Source of the DNA: an uncultured Ruminiclostridium sp. | GTDB lineage: Bacteria; Bacillota; Clostridia; Oscillospirales; Ruminococcaceae | Assembly (NCBI GenBank): GCA_947623915.1 | Contig: CANQIB010000002.1 | Coordinates: 1-64,000, forward strand | Direction: 5' to 3' | DNA length: 64,000 nucleotides | Shown: in pieces, positions 7,283 through 13,756 of the stretch | Position numbering within the stretch: position 1 is the first letter of the stretch | How the letters are laid out: the number at the start of each line of letters is the position of its first letter | The notes under the pieces: generated by a model | The model's database searches: none | What the model was told of the DNA's origin: nothing | What the model saw: only the letters and a program-made list of their open reading frames with translations | Position numbers and translations under genes: made by a program

Positions 7283-8065
7283 ATGAAACTTGAGAAAACA
7301 GACGCTTTTTTCACCGCCCGCTTGAACGGATATGACGAGCATATGACGGCGGAAATTTCCAATATTACCACGCAGTATTATTCCCGATTTTGTTGTACCG
7401 ATCTTTCAAAATCAGAACACGGAATCCATTTCGTCTGCGCTGCGGAAAGGGACGATCTCTTAAAGGGGTACGGTTGCAAATATGCGCTCTATATTTTGCG
7501 GAAAGCGGATCTGTGCGTAGTTGCCTATTCCCCCGCACTTGAAGATTTTGTCGGTAAGTTGGAGCGTAGCGACCCTGACGGTATCCTTGCGGCGGTCGAG
7601 AGAAAATACCGTCTCAAAAAAATGCGCTTGCTCGTCTTTCAAAAAGAAAAAGTGACGGAATACGGGAACGCGAAAGTGTTAGAAGGTAAGGATTACCCTC
7701 TTTTTGAATCATTTTTTCGTCAAACGCACAAAAACGCTGATCCTAACGGTTGGCTGTCGGATTATTTTTCGGAAAAGGAAGGCTGTTTTACCGGGTATTT
7801 TAAGGACGGACGGCTCGTTTCGGTTTGCGATGCGCCGGATATGCCCTACATGGAAGACAGGATCCAACATACCGGTATCGTAACTTTGGAAGAAGAACGC
7901 CGAAAAGGGTACGGAAAGCGCACCGCCGCTCTGGCGACGCATCGGTTGCTCCAAAAGGGCATTTGCCCGCAATGGGAGTGCGATTTAGAAAATCTTGCCT
8001 CGTTTGAACTGGCAAAATCTATCGGATACAAAGAGTTTGGGAGAGCCTATATTCTGGAGGCATGA
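7283..8065 (+). CDS. GNAT-family N-acetyltransferase
   Basis: A 260-residue protein whose C-terminal half is a GNAT fold. The acetyl-CoA binding turn is at about 206-215 (RRKGYGKRTA, the R/QxxGxG/A motif) after the beta strand GIVTLEEE, and ENLASFELAKSIGYKEFG is the usual C-terminal helix and strand. The N-terminal ~130 residues resemble a degenerate second acetyltransferase-like half. The substrate cannot be told. ATG 7283 has GAGAGGA upstream. The gene stands alone between two relic repeats, suggesting it was left or brought by a mobile unit. Confidence 0.85.
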   Translation: MKLEKTDAFFTARLNGYDEHMTAEISNITTQYYSRFCCTDLSKSEHGIHFVCAAERDDLLKGYGCKYALYILRKADLCVVAYSPALEDFVGKLERSDPDGILAAVERKYRLKKMRLLVFQKEKVTEYGNAKVLEGKDYPLFESFFRQTHKNADPNGWLSDYFSEKEGCFTGYFKDGRLVSVCDAPDMPYMEDRIQHTGIVTLEEERRKGYGKRTAALATHRLLQKGICPQWECDLENLASFELAKSIGYKEFGRAYILEA

Positions 8066-8174
8066 TTTAAGAAAACCTGCGGATCGACCGAGGCGCAAAA
8101 AGATAAGCAAAATCAAGGGCTTTCGGACACGAGAGTGCGAAAAACTTACGCCAAACTCGTTTGATTTAAGAAAA
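8063..8174. repeat. Diverged repeat copy 2 inside a 13-bp direct repeat
   Basis: TGATTTAAGAAAA occurs at 8063-8075 and 8162-8174, flanking an 86-bp segment that contains the second copy of the relic repeat. The first 13-mer overlaps the stop codon of the acetyltransferase. The arrangement looks like a target duplication around a small insertion, or like the scar of an excision. Confidence 0.5.
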
Positions 8175-8216
8175 TGTGCTGCATATTTTTATAATGTGAA
8201 GTAGGAGGTGACAGAG

Positions 8217-8405
8217 ATGAGAAAGTGCGTTCGCTGCGGTGCGGAAATGGATGAAAATTTTTCGTTTACCGGCGGTTACGACAATGTTATCCGCAAGAAA
8301 GGATTGACAGGTAAAGCCGTTTATCCGAAAGCGGCTGTATGCCCGCAATGCGGAGAGATCTCCATCTATGTGGACGATGAGCAGCTCAAAAAACTGACAA
8401 AGTAA
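8217..8405 (+). CDS. Small zinc-ribbon protein
   Basis: A 62-residue protein with C4-C7 (CVRC) and C42-C45 (CPQC), a zinc ribbon with a 34-residue insert. I start it at ATG 8217, nine bases after AGGAGG, rather than the GTG at 8208, which touches that site. Such proteins occur widely in Firmicutes as uncharacterised nucleic-acid-binding-like ribbons. A strong terminator follows directly, so it is a single-gene unit. Confidence 0.75.
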   Translation: MRKCVRCGAEMDENFSFTGGYDNVIRKKGLTGKAVYPKAAVCPQCGEISIYVDDEQLKKLTK

Positions 8406-8415
8406 TTTTGGTTTT

Positions 8416-8455
8416 CCCCCTAAGAAAGCGTCGCTCTCTTAGGGGGCTGCTTTTT
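8416..8455 (+). terminator. Terminator after the zinc-ribbon gene
   Basis: CCCCCTAAGA (8416-8425) pairs perfectly with TCTTAGGGGG (8437-8446), followed by CTGC and five T residues. Confidence 0.92.
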
Positions 8456-8603
8456 GACGGCAAATTTTACCGCGGCAGGTTTTTCTATATGTTCCCGATG
8501 AAAAGGATCCTAAACAAAACGAGCGGGTGCGGCAGTATGAGGGATACGGCGAGGAGGGAAAATATTCGATAATTTTCTCGGTCAGTATCTCAAATATTCG
8601 ACG

Positions 8604-8638
8604 AAAAAAGCGCACCCGCATTTTTGCAAGGTGCGCTT
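8604..8638 (-). terminator. Terminator of the Thr/Glu/Ser-rich protein gene
   Basis: AAGCGCACC (8608-8616) pairs with GGTGCGCTT (8630-8638). Read on the minus strand the stem is followed by a T-run (8604-8609), ending the transcript that comes from 9609. Confidence 0.88.
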
Positions 8639-8655
8639 TGTGTGCTTAAGAAAGA

Positions 8656-9609
8656 TCACTTTCTCTTTTTATATGCGATTATAGCTGCCGCTCCTGCGAG
8701 GAACGCAGCTCCGACTGCCGGAACAACAGCAACGGCTCCCATAGCGGGATTGTCCTTGTCGGGAGTTTCAGAAGTTTCAGGAGTTTCGGAAGTTTCAGAA
8801 GTTTCAGGAGTTTCGGAAGTTTCAGGAGTTTCGGAAGTTTCGGGCGTATCCGAGGTTTCGGGTGTATCCGAGGTTTCGGTATCGGTCGTTTCAGAGTTGT
8901 TGCCTGTGTAGCTTGCGTTCAGGAAAAACGCCGAGTAGATCCAGCCGTCTACACTTATTCCGACCTCTATTATATCATATTCGTCAAAGGTGGGGAGATT
9001 TTTAAACTCTTCAAGCTCTTCATCGCTGTAAAAATCCGATCCCATACCGATTGCACCTGCAACATTTTCTTCATATAATTTCTTTATAAGATTACCGCTG
9101 ATCCTGTTGCCGAGTACAGTCGTGTGACCTACAATACATATGCTTGTATTGTAGCCTATACCGTCCATATATCCATCGGGAATAATAAATCCGTTAATGC
9201 CTTTTTTTTCTCCGTCTAATTTCCAAGCATAATCTACAGTTGCGGGATGTTTATGTGTGTCGAATCGATACTGTTCTTCAATGGTTGAACCGTCCTCGGA
9301 AAAGTTATAAAATGTGAAAACAGGTATTGCGTTTTCATCTATGCCTTTATCACCGAAATCTGCTGTGATGATGCTGTCGCCCGCAAGAATGCCGTCGATC
9401 GCTCTTTCGGCTTGCGAAGCGTCGCCGAAAACGTATTTTGCGACAGCCGCAGCCTCGTCGTCATAGCCCTCTGCGCTCTTGAGGTTTTCGTATGTAAATT
9501 CAAACGGAGCGCCTCCCGCCGTATTGTCCTGTGCGTAAGCGCATACGCATACGCTCGCCATTGCCGTTGCCGCCGCCAGAATAGCCGCAGCAGTCTTTTT
9601 TAGTATCAT
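8656..9609 (-). CDS. Secreted, membrane- or wall-anchored protein with a Thr/Glu/Ser stalk
   Basis: A 317-residue exported protein. The start is ATG 9609, seven bases from GGAGG, beginning a clear signal peptide (ILKKTAAAILAAATAMASVC to AYAQ). A ~220-residue unrecognised domain follows, then a low-complexity stalk of SETPE units (DNA 8760-8885), then NPAMG, a hydrophobic helix and KKRK. The tail has the layout of a sortase signal, but NPAMG lacks the usual Thr of NPxTG or LPxTG, so it may be only membrane anchored. It has its own promoter (9837-9866) and a 220-base structured leader. Function unknown; a surface protein by design. Confidence 0.85.
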   Translation of the reverse strand: MILKKTAAAILAAATAMASVCVCAYAQDNTAGGAPFEFTYENLKSAEGYDDEAAAVAKYVFGDASQAERAIDGILAGDSIITADFGDKGIDENAIPVFTFYNFSEDGSTIEEQYRFDTHKHPATVDYAWKLDGEKKGINGFIIPDGYMDGIGYNTSICIVGHTTVLGNRISGNLIKKLYEENVAGAIGMGSDFYSDEELEEFKNLPTFDEYDIIEVGISVDGWIYSAFFLNASYTGNNSETTDTETSDTPETSDTPETSETPETSETPETSETSETPETSETPDKDNPAMGAVAVVPAVGAAFLAGAAAIIAYKKRK

Positions 9610-9668
9610 GGTGTTTCCTCCGATTTCTTTTTGCGGTTGTGTATTGTCAGCGCACTTTTCCGCAAAAT

Positions 9669-9831
9669 TAAAAAGTGCGCAGCCGAAGCTGCGCACCGAA
9701 AAATGCAAAGCTCCGATTGCTGCGACACAACTCGTTCCCAAATGAAAAGGTACACGAAAAAAGAGCATGCACTTTTACCTGTAGCAAAAGTATTATACCT
9801 TGTCATTTGGAAAATATTCAGTTGTGTCGCA
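9669..9831 (-). ncRNA. Structured leader or small RNA ending in a UUCG terminator
   Basis: Reading leftward from the predicted start near 9830, the RNA opens with a long imperfect hairpin: TGCGACACAACT (9721-9732 on the plus strand) mirrors 9820-9831 perfectly over 12 bp, and inner segments also pair, to a total arm of about 38 bases. A second hairpin, GTGCGCAGC (9675-9683) with GCTGCGCAC (9688-9696) around a UUCG loop, is followed on the minus strand by five U residues. Promoter, hairpin and terminator together look like an independent ~160-base RNA or an attenuated leader of the gene that starts at 9609. Confidence 0.55.
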
Positions 9832-9836
9832 CCCAT

Positions 9837-9866
9837 ATTATAGCACAACTCGCTTTTATTTGTCAA
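9837..9866 (-). promoter_or_regulatory. Promoter of the structured leader and secreted protein
   Basis: On the minus strand TTGACA (9861-9866) and TATAAT (9837-9842) are separated by 18 bp. Start expected near 9830, exactly where the long hairpin begins. Confidence 0.8.
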
Positions 9867-9936
9867 CATTTTTTGCGATTTTTAATTTATGCAAATCAAA
9901 TCATTCCGAAAAAATATACTGTCCCGACCCTCTCTC

Positions 9937-9965
9937 TTGACAAATATCTGTCAATTTAGTATAAT
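9937..9965 (+). promoter_or_regulatory. Promoter of the two-component operon
   Basis: TTGACA (9937-9942) and TATAAT (9960-9965) with a 17-bp spacer, both perfect consensus. Start expected near 9972, giving a leader of about 135 bases. Confidence 0.9.
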
Positions 9966-10008
9966 CAATTCAAATGCTGTGACGTTTTGTAACTCACAAA
10001 AAAGAATA

Positions 10009-10040
10009 AGATATCCGAACTGAAAGTAGGATATCTCTTT
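10009..10040 (+). terminator. Terminator-like hairpin in the two-component leader
   Basis: AGATATCC (10009-10016) pairs with GGATATCT (10029-10036), followed by CTTTT. It lies between the promoter and the first gene and may act as an attenuator. A weaker stem, GCTGC with GCAGC, follows. Confidence 0.5.
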
Positions 10041-10107
10041 TGCTGCCGCTTATTTTGTTGCAGCATTTCTTTTGATGAAATCATCAAAACAGAAAGGAGT
10101 GGCAGGC

Positions 10108-10842
10108 TTGCTTAAAATAGCGGTATGTGACGATGAGCAGGAGGCTGTAGACCAAATATCTCGGCTGGTATCTCAAATATTTGCCGAAAGCGGCGAGGAG
10201 ATTGTTGTATCCGAGTTTTCAAGCGGCGAGGAGTTGCTTTGCGGCGGGCAGTACGACCTTATCTTCCTTGATATTGAAATGTGCGGGATAGACGGGATAA
10301 AGACCGCACAGCGTTTAAGGGAACATGATCTTTCGGCTGAGATAGTTTATGTGACGAATTATGAGAAATATGCTTTGGAGAGCTTTGCGGCGCATCCGTT
10401 TGACTTTGCCGTAAAGCCGATAACAAAGGAAAAGCTGAGCGGCGTGATAAATGATTTTCTTGCGAGCCGCCGCGACCACAGGAGAGCTTCGCCCGTTATA
10501 GAGCTTAAAAGTGTTGACGGGATACTGTCGATGGAGCTTAACGGTATATATGCTTTTGAGACCTCCGGCAACCGCCGCGTCACCGTATACACCGAGGATA
10601 AAAAATTCGAGGTAAAGGGCGGATTAAACGAGATAGCCTCGCTTACGGATATGCGCAAATTTGTTTCGCCGCATAAGAGTTTCATCATAAACATGGATCA
10701 CGTCAAAAGCATAGTAAACTGCGACATATATATGTCTAACGGACTGATAGTGCCGATAGCACAGCATAAGCTGAAAGCCTTCAGAGAGCGTTTCGGAAGT
10801 TATATCGGAAACTACATAAGGCAGGATAAGAAATGGAACTGA
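10108..10842 (+). CDS. LytTR-type response regulator (AgrA/ComE-like)
   Basis: A 244-residue regulator. Residues 1-120 are a receiver domain: acidic D8-D9 (VCDDE), phospho-acceptor D55 (LIFLDIEM), T in VTNYE and K in AVKPI. Residues ~140-240 form a LytTR DNA-binding domain (IELKSVDGILSMELNGIYAF to FVSPHKSFIINMDHVKSI). The start is a TTG at 10108, eight bases after AAAGGAG; the frame is open further upstream but without a ribosome site. The stop overlaps the kinase start by 10 bases, so the pair is translationally coupled. No peptide-precursor or AgrB gene is visible. Its targets are unknown; the invertible switch 1.5 kb downstream is a tempting one. Confidence 0.92.
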   Translation: MLKIAVCDDEQEAVDQISRLVSQIFAESGEEIVVSEFSSGEELLCGGQYDLIFLDIEMCGIDGIKTAQRLREHDLSAEIVYVTNYEKYALESFAAHPFDFAVKPITKEKLSGVINDFLASRRDHRRASPVIELKSVDGILSMELNGIYAFETSGNRRVTVYTEDKKFEVKGGLNEIASLTDMRKFVSPHKSFIINMDHVKSIVNCDIYMSNGLIVPIAQHKLKAFRERFGSYIGNYIRQDKKWN

Positions 10843-12158
10843 TTACACAAATTATAACAGCCGCGGTGTTTTACACTTTCGTTTATATTGTGTTGGGACG
10901 GCTTTATTCGCAAAGGACAGAGGATATTCGGATAAGACTGCCGATATTTGCAGCTGCGGCGGCGGGACTGGCGGCGATAGGGTCTATAGGCATTTCGGCG
11001 CTCAGCGCCGCTTATGCCGTTTTATCAACGGTGCTGCTGAATTTTTTTCTTTACCGTACCAAAGATAAGAGTTTCGTCCTTTATGATGTAATTATCGTGA
11101 TTTTTTCCGTAATATCGGGTATGCTTACGGAATTGCTGCTTTCCGCAGCGTTAAATATGAGGCTTGATAGTCTGAACGACGATATGTGGAAATTGCTTGC
11201 AGTTGCCGGAATGTACGGAATATTGATGTTTTTCTTTTGCCGGATATTTCTGTTTTTTATTCACAGACGAAATATCAAAACGATAAGATATCAGGAGCTT
11301 GTATTTTTTATTGTCCTTTTCAGCGGAGAAATACTGCTTTTAAAATTTATAACCGACAATATTACGCTCTATGGGACTTTATTTGACGCCGCGTTTTTAA
11401 ACGGAGCATACGAGCTTGCTGTCATCTTGCTTTCTCTCTTCGCTTTGGATATGTATCTTGCGTATCTGCTGGATAAGCTGTCGCAAAGTTATTTACTGGA
11501 AAAGCAATATGAGCTGGTCGAACAGCAGTCGCGCTTGCAGCTGGAAGCGTACCGAAATTTAAGCGAGAAATACGCCGACTCTCGAAAGGTAATACACGAC
11601 GTCAAAAAACATATCGCGTCATTAGAGGGACTTATACAGACCGATCCGCAGGAAGCAATAAAATATAAGGCGCTTATGGAAAAGGAGCTTAATAAGCTGC
11701 TGCCGGTATTTGATTTTGACGACCCGATACTTAACGTCGTTCTTAACAGCAAGCGGGTGCTTGCCGAAAAGAATAACATAAAATTCACCTTGGATATACG
11801 GTTTTCAAGGCTTGATTTTATGACCGAGCTTGACAGGACGGCTATCGTTTCAAATCTGCTCGACAACGCTTTTGAGGCGTGCGAGGAGCTGCCGGAGGAT
11901 ATGCGCTTTGTAAATTTCGGTATTATCCGTCATAACGATCTGATACTTATATATACAGAAAACGGTTACGGCATGCTAAAGCAAGACGGCGGGAATTTTT
12001 TAAGCACTAAGGACGAGCATAGCGGGCTTGGGCTGTCCATAGTGCGTTCCGCCGCCGAAAAATATAACGGATATCTTTCCGTCAGGACCGAAAACGATAA
12101 ATTTATCGCCGAAACGGTGATACCAATAAATGCTCCGCAAAGTAAAAACGATAAATAA
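10833..12158 (+). CDS. Membrane histidine kinase, GHKL type (AgrC-like)
   Basis: A 441-residue sensor kinase. The first ~215 residues hold six or seven membrane helices in the AgrC/ComD layout. The dimerisation helix carries phospho-acceptor H255 (RKVIHDVKKH). The ATPase domain shows the N-box (NLLDNAFEACEELP) and G-box (GLGLSIV). GHKL sensors of this kind usually detect peptides or membrane ligands. It overlaps the regulator gene by 10 bases and is followed by a terminator at 12183-12208. Confidence 0.92.
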   Translation: MELITQIITAAVFYTFVYIVLGRLYSQRTEDIRIRLPIFAAAAAGLAAIGSIGISALSAAYAVLSTVLLNFFLYRTKDKSFVLYDVIIVIFSVISGMLTELLLSAALNMRLDSLNDDMWKLLAVAGMYGILMFFFCRIFLFFIHRRNIKTIRYQELVFFIVLFSGEILLLKFITDNITLYGTLFDAAFLNGAYELAVILLSLFALDMYLAYLLDKLSQSYLLEKQYELVEQQSRLQLEAYRNLSEKYADSRKVIHDVKKHIASLEGLIQTDPQEAIKYKALMEKELNKLLPVFDFDDPILNVVLNSKRVLAEKNNIKFTLDIRFSRLDFMTELDRTAIVSNLLDNAFEACEELPEDMRFVNFGIIRHNDLILIYTENGYGMLKQDGGNFLSTKDEHSGLGLSIVRSAAEKYNGYLSVRTENDKFIAETVIPINAPQSKNDK

Positions 12159-12182
12159 AATCGGCTGCTGTTTGATTTTGTG

Positions 12183-12208
12183 ATCAGCTAAAAGCAGCTG
12201 ATTTTTTT
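12183..12208 (+). terminator. Terminator of the two-component operon
   Basis: ATCAGCT (12183-12189) pairs with AGCTGAT (12196-12202), followed by a run of T residues to 12208. Confidence 0.8.
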
Positions 12209-12224
12209 ATTGCCGTTTAAGCGT

Positions 12225-12249
12225 AAAAAACCACCGCTCGAAGCGGTGG
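12225..12249 (-). terminator. Minus-strand terminator facing the invertible promoter
   Basis: CCACCGCT (12231-12238) pairs with AGCGGTGG (12242-12249). Read leftward the stem is followed by six T residues (12225-12230). No gene ends here on the minus strand, so its only visible client is the leftward promoter at 12366-12394. It would shield the sensor kinase gene from antisense transcription. Confidence 0.8.
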
Positions 12250-12312
12250 AATAAAAATCTATAAAAGAAAAAGAAGATACTCATGTGGTTTGTGTTTTAC
12301 AATAATAATTAT

Positions 12313-12343
12313 TTTTCTCAGAACTCAAAGTTCTGGGAAAAAC
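12313..12343. repeat. Left inverted repeat of the invertible segment
   Basis: The core CAGAACTCAAAGTTCTG (12319-12335) is itself a dyad of 7-bp arms around CAA. Core plus GGAAAAA (to 12342) recurs without mismatch, reversed, at 13670-13693. Extending leftward, TTTTC precedes the core in both copies with one differing base between. Short dyads with a 3-bp centre flanking a tyrosine recombinase gene are the layout of crossover sites. Confidence 0.85.
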
Positions 12344-12365
12344 ATTTTTCGATATTATTTTGCTT

Positions 12366-12394
12366 ATTATAACATGTTTTGACTTTTATGTCAA
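12366..12394 (-). promoter_or_regulatory. Invertible promoter, facing left in this assembly
   Basis: On the minus strand TTGACA (12389-12394) and TATAAT (12366-12371) match consensus perfectly with a 17-bp spacer. It lies 23 bp inside the left inverted repeat. In the assembled orientation its transcript leaves the segment and stops at 12225-12249. After inversion it would fire right through the repeat into tadZ, giving a leader of about 100 bases. Confidence 0.88.
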
Positions 12395-12502
12395 GTAATA
12401 TTTGAAAATTGAATCCTGATTAAAACAAACGGTTTTGCAGATAGATGTTATTGTGCTTTCGGGCTTTAGAAGTCATTTGTGGAAAATCAGTCGTGCGATA
12501 TT

Positions 12503-12521
12503 TACCATATTAGTTATGGTA
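12503..12521. promoter_or_regulatory. Operator-like dyad before the recombinase gene
   Basis: TACCATA (12503-12509) and TATGGTA (12515-12521) form a perfect 7-bp dyad with a 5-bp centre, ending eight bases before the AAGGAGG of the recombinase. A regulator bound here could block its transcription or translation. Confidence 0.5.
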
Positions 12522-12542
12522 ACAATATAAGGAGGTATCAGT

Positions 12543-13658
12543 ATGATAAAAAAATCAGAATGGAGAGCAAAAATACGCGGAAAACTTTTATCGTTTAACA
12601 AAACGATACCAAATGAAGCGTTACAAGCAAGCGGTGATGTTTTGCCGAAAAGCTCAGGCATGCCTGACATTAAGGAATACGGCTCGCAAGAGAGTTCCGG
12701 CGCTGCGCTTGAGTGTAAATTCAGTAATATGTTTTATTTGTGGTTGGAACACAACAGGTATAAGTTGAAGGCGTCCACCAAAATGAAATATATTTTTCTT
12801 GCCGACAGTCATATTTTACCTGTTTTCGGAAATTCGGAAATAGGCTCTCTTGACAGTGAAACGCTCAACCGCTTTGCCTACGATAAGCTGAAATGCGGGC
12901 GTAAAGACGGAAACGGAGGACTTTCTCCGGCTTATGTTAGAACTATAATGCTTATAATAGGTTCGGTCATGGATTACGCTGTCCAAAAGGGATATCGCGC
13001 TCCGCTGACCGACACTATATATAAACCGTCTCCGAAAAAGAACGAGGCGGAAGTTTTAAGCATTATCCGGCAAAAGGAATTGGAAAGGGTGCTGTGCAGT
13101 AATTTTGAGCCGACCGCTACCGGCATATTGATATCGCTGAATATGGGGCTAAGAGTAGGAGAAGTATGTGCATTAAAATGGGACGATGTTGATCTGATAA
13201 ACGGCGTGATGTTCGTACATTCCACAATATTACGGATAACCGATACCGGCCGCGGCAAAGCCGGCGCTACCGTGCTGGTGGTCGACAAGCCTAAGACGAA
13301 AGCGTCCGAAAGAAAGATACCCATTCCTTCGGGGCTGATACATCGGTTAAAAAAAGCCAAAGAACTGTCTGTTTCCGAATATGTGGTTTCGGATAAAAGC
13401 GGATTTGTTGATCCGAGGACCTACGAATACAGATTTCATTCGATTTTGAAAAAGTGCGGTATTCCGGATATCCGATATCATTCACTACGGCACACTTTTG
13501 CCACACGCTGCATTGAGGCGGGCGTTGATGCAAAAACACTCAGCGAATTGCTTGGGCATTCGGGAGTTACGGTAACGCTGGGAATATATGTTCATTCTTC
13601 TATGGAGTTAAAGAGAAAGCAAATCGAAAAGGCAGAGCTGATGCTTGACAGGTACTGA
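12543..13658 (+). CDS. Tyrosine recombinase of the DNA-inversion switch
   Basis: A 371-residue recombinase with a complete active site: R204 (MGLRVGEV), K251 or K253 (KPKTKASE), H313 and R316 (YHSLRHTF), H339 (LLGHSG) and nucleophile Y349 (LGIYVHSS). Residues ~55-150 are the SAM-like core-binding domain; the first 55 are a poorly conserved extension. There is no arm-binding AP2-like domain as in the integrase at 5494, which fits a simple inversion enzyme acting on short sites. AAGGAGG precedes the ATG by seven bases. The gene lies wholly inside inverted repeats 12313-12343 and 13668-13699, with no excisionase or other cargo, and directly before the tad block. An ordinary integrase is the alternative, but the paired inverted sites argue for inversion. 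Confidence 0.92.
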   Translation: MIKKSEWRAKIRGKLLSFNKTIPNEALQASGDVLPKSSGMPDIKEYGSQESSGAALECKFSNMFYLWLEHNRYKLKASTKMKYIFLADSHILPVFGNSEIGSLDSETLNRFAYDKLKCGRKDGNGGLSPAYVRTIMLIIGSVMDYAVQKGYRAPLTDTIYKPSPKKNEAEVLSIIRQKELERVLCSNFEPTATGILISLNMGLRVGEVCALKWDDVDLINGVMFVHSTILRITDTGRGKAGATVLVVDKPKTKASERKIPIPSGLIHRLKKAKELSVSEYVVSDKSGFVDPRTYEYRFHSILKKCGIPDIRYHSLRHTFATRCIEAGVDAKTLSELLGHSGVTVTLGIYVHSSMELKRKQIEKAELMLDRY

Positions 13659-13667
13659 AAACAAGCC

Positions 13668-13699
13668 GTTTTTTCCCAGAACTTTGAGTTCTGCGAAAA
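13668..13699. repeat. Right inverted repeat of the invertible segment
   Basis: The core CAGAACTTTGAGTTCTG (13677-13693) is the reverse complement of the left core, including the asymmetric 3-bp centre, so the two sites are in inverted orientation. The run GTTTTTTCC before the core mirrors GGAAAAAC after the left one. It lies 10 bp past the recombinase stop and about 60 bp before tadZ. Confidence 0.85.
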
Positions 13700-13756
13700 C
13701 CCGAAGCGGTCACTTATGTTTTTTTGGAGATCATTAAATAAGAGAAAGGCAAAAAA

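Larger units (their letters stand above)
9610..10107. other. Divergent intergenic region with two structured leaders
   Basis: A 498-bp gap that holds back-to-back promoters: minus-strand 9837-9866 for the secreted protein and plus-strand 9937-9965 for the two-component system. Both transcripts begin with strong hairpins (listed separately). No ORF of interest lies here. Confidence 0.75.
12159..12542. other. Region between sensor kinase and recombinase; left edge of the invertible segment
   Basis: A 384-bp gap with no gene. Left to right it holds the two-component terminator (12183-12208), a minus-strand terminator (12231-12249), the left inverted repeat (12313-12343), a leftward consensus promoter (12366-12394) and an operator-like dyad (12503-12521) just before the recombinase ribosome site. 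Confidence 0.85.

Noticed and set aside
7075-8160. The two diverged repeats as attL/attR of the integrative element
   Set aside because: Both lie on the same side of int and enclose only one unrelated gene, and they differ too much for a recent integration.
9669-9831. Assignment of the long hairpin RNA as 6S RNA
   Set aside because: Length and overall shape are suggestive, but the apical part branches and I see no conserved 6S features that I could verify.
12319-12343. Left inverted repeat as a simple transcription terminator
   Set aside because: A 7-bp arm with A-rich flank and no T-run in the right direction; its precise inverted copy beyond the recombinase fits a crossover site far better.
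13646-13676. TTGACA at the end of the recombinase gene as a promoter for tadZ
   Set aside because: The position 17 bp downstream reads GTTTTT, with no -10-like sequence; the hexamer encodes part of the recombinase C-terminus.
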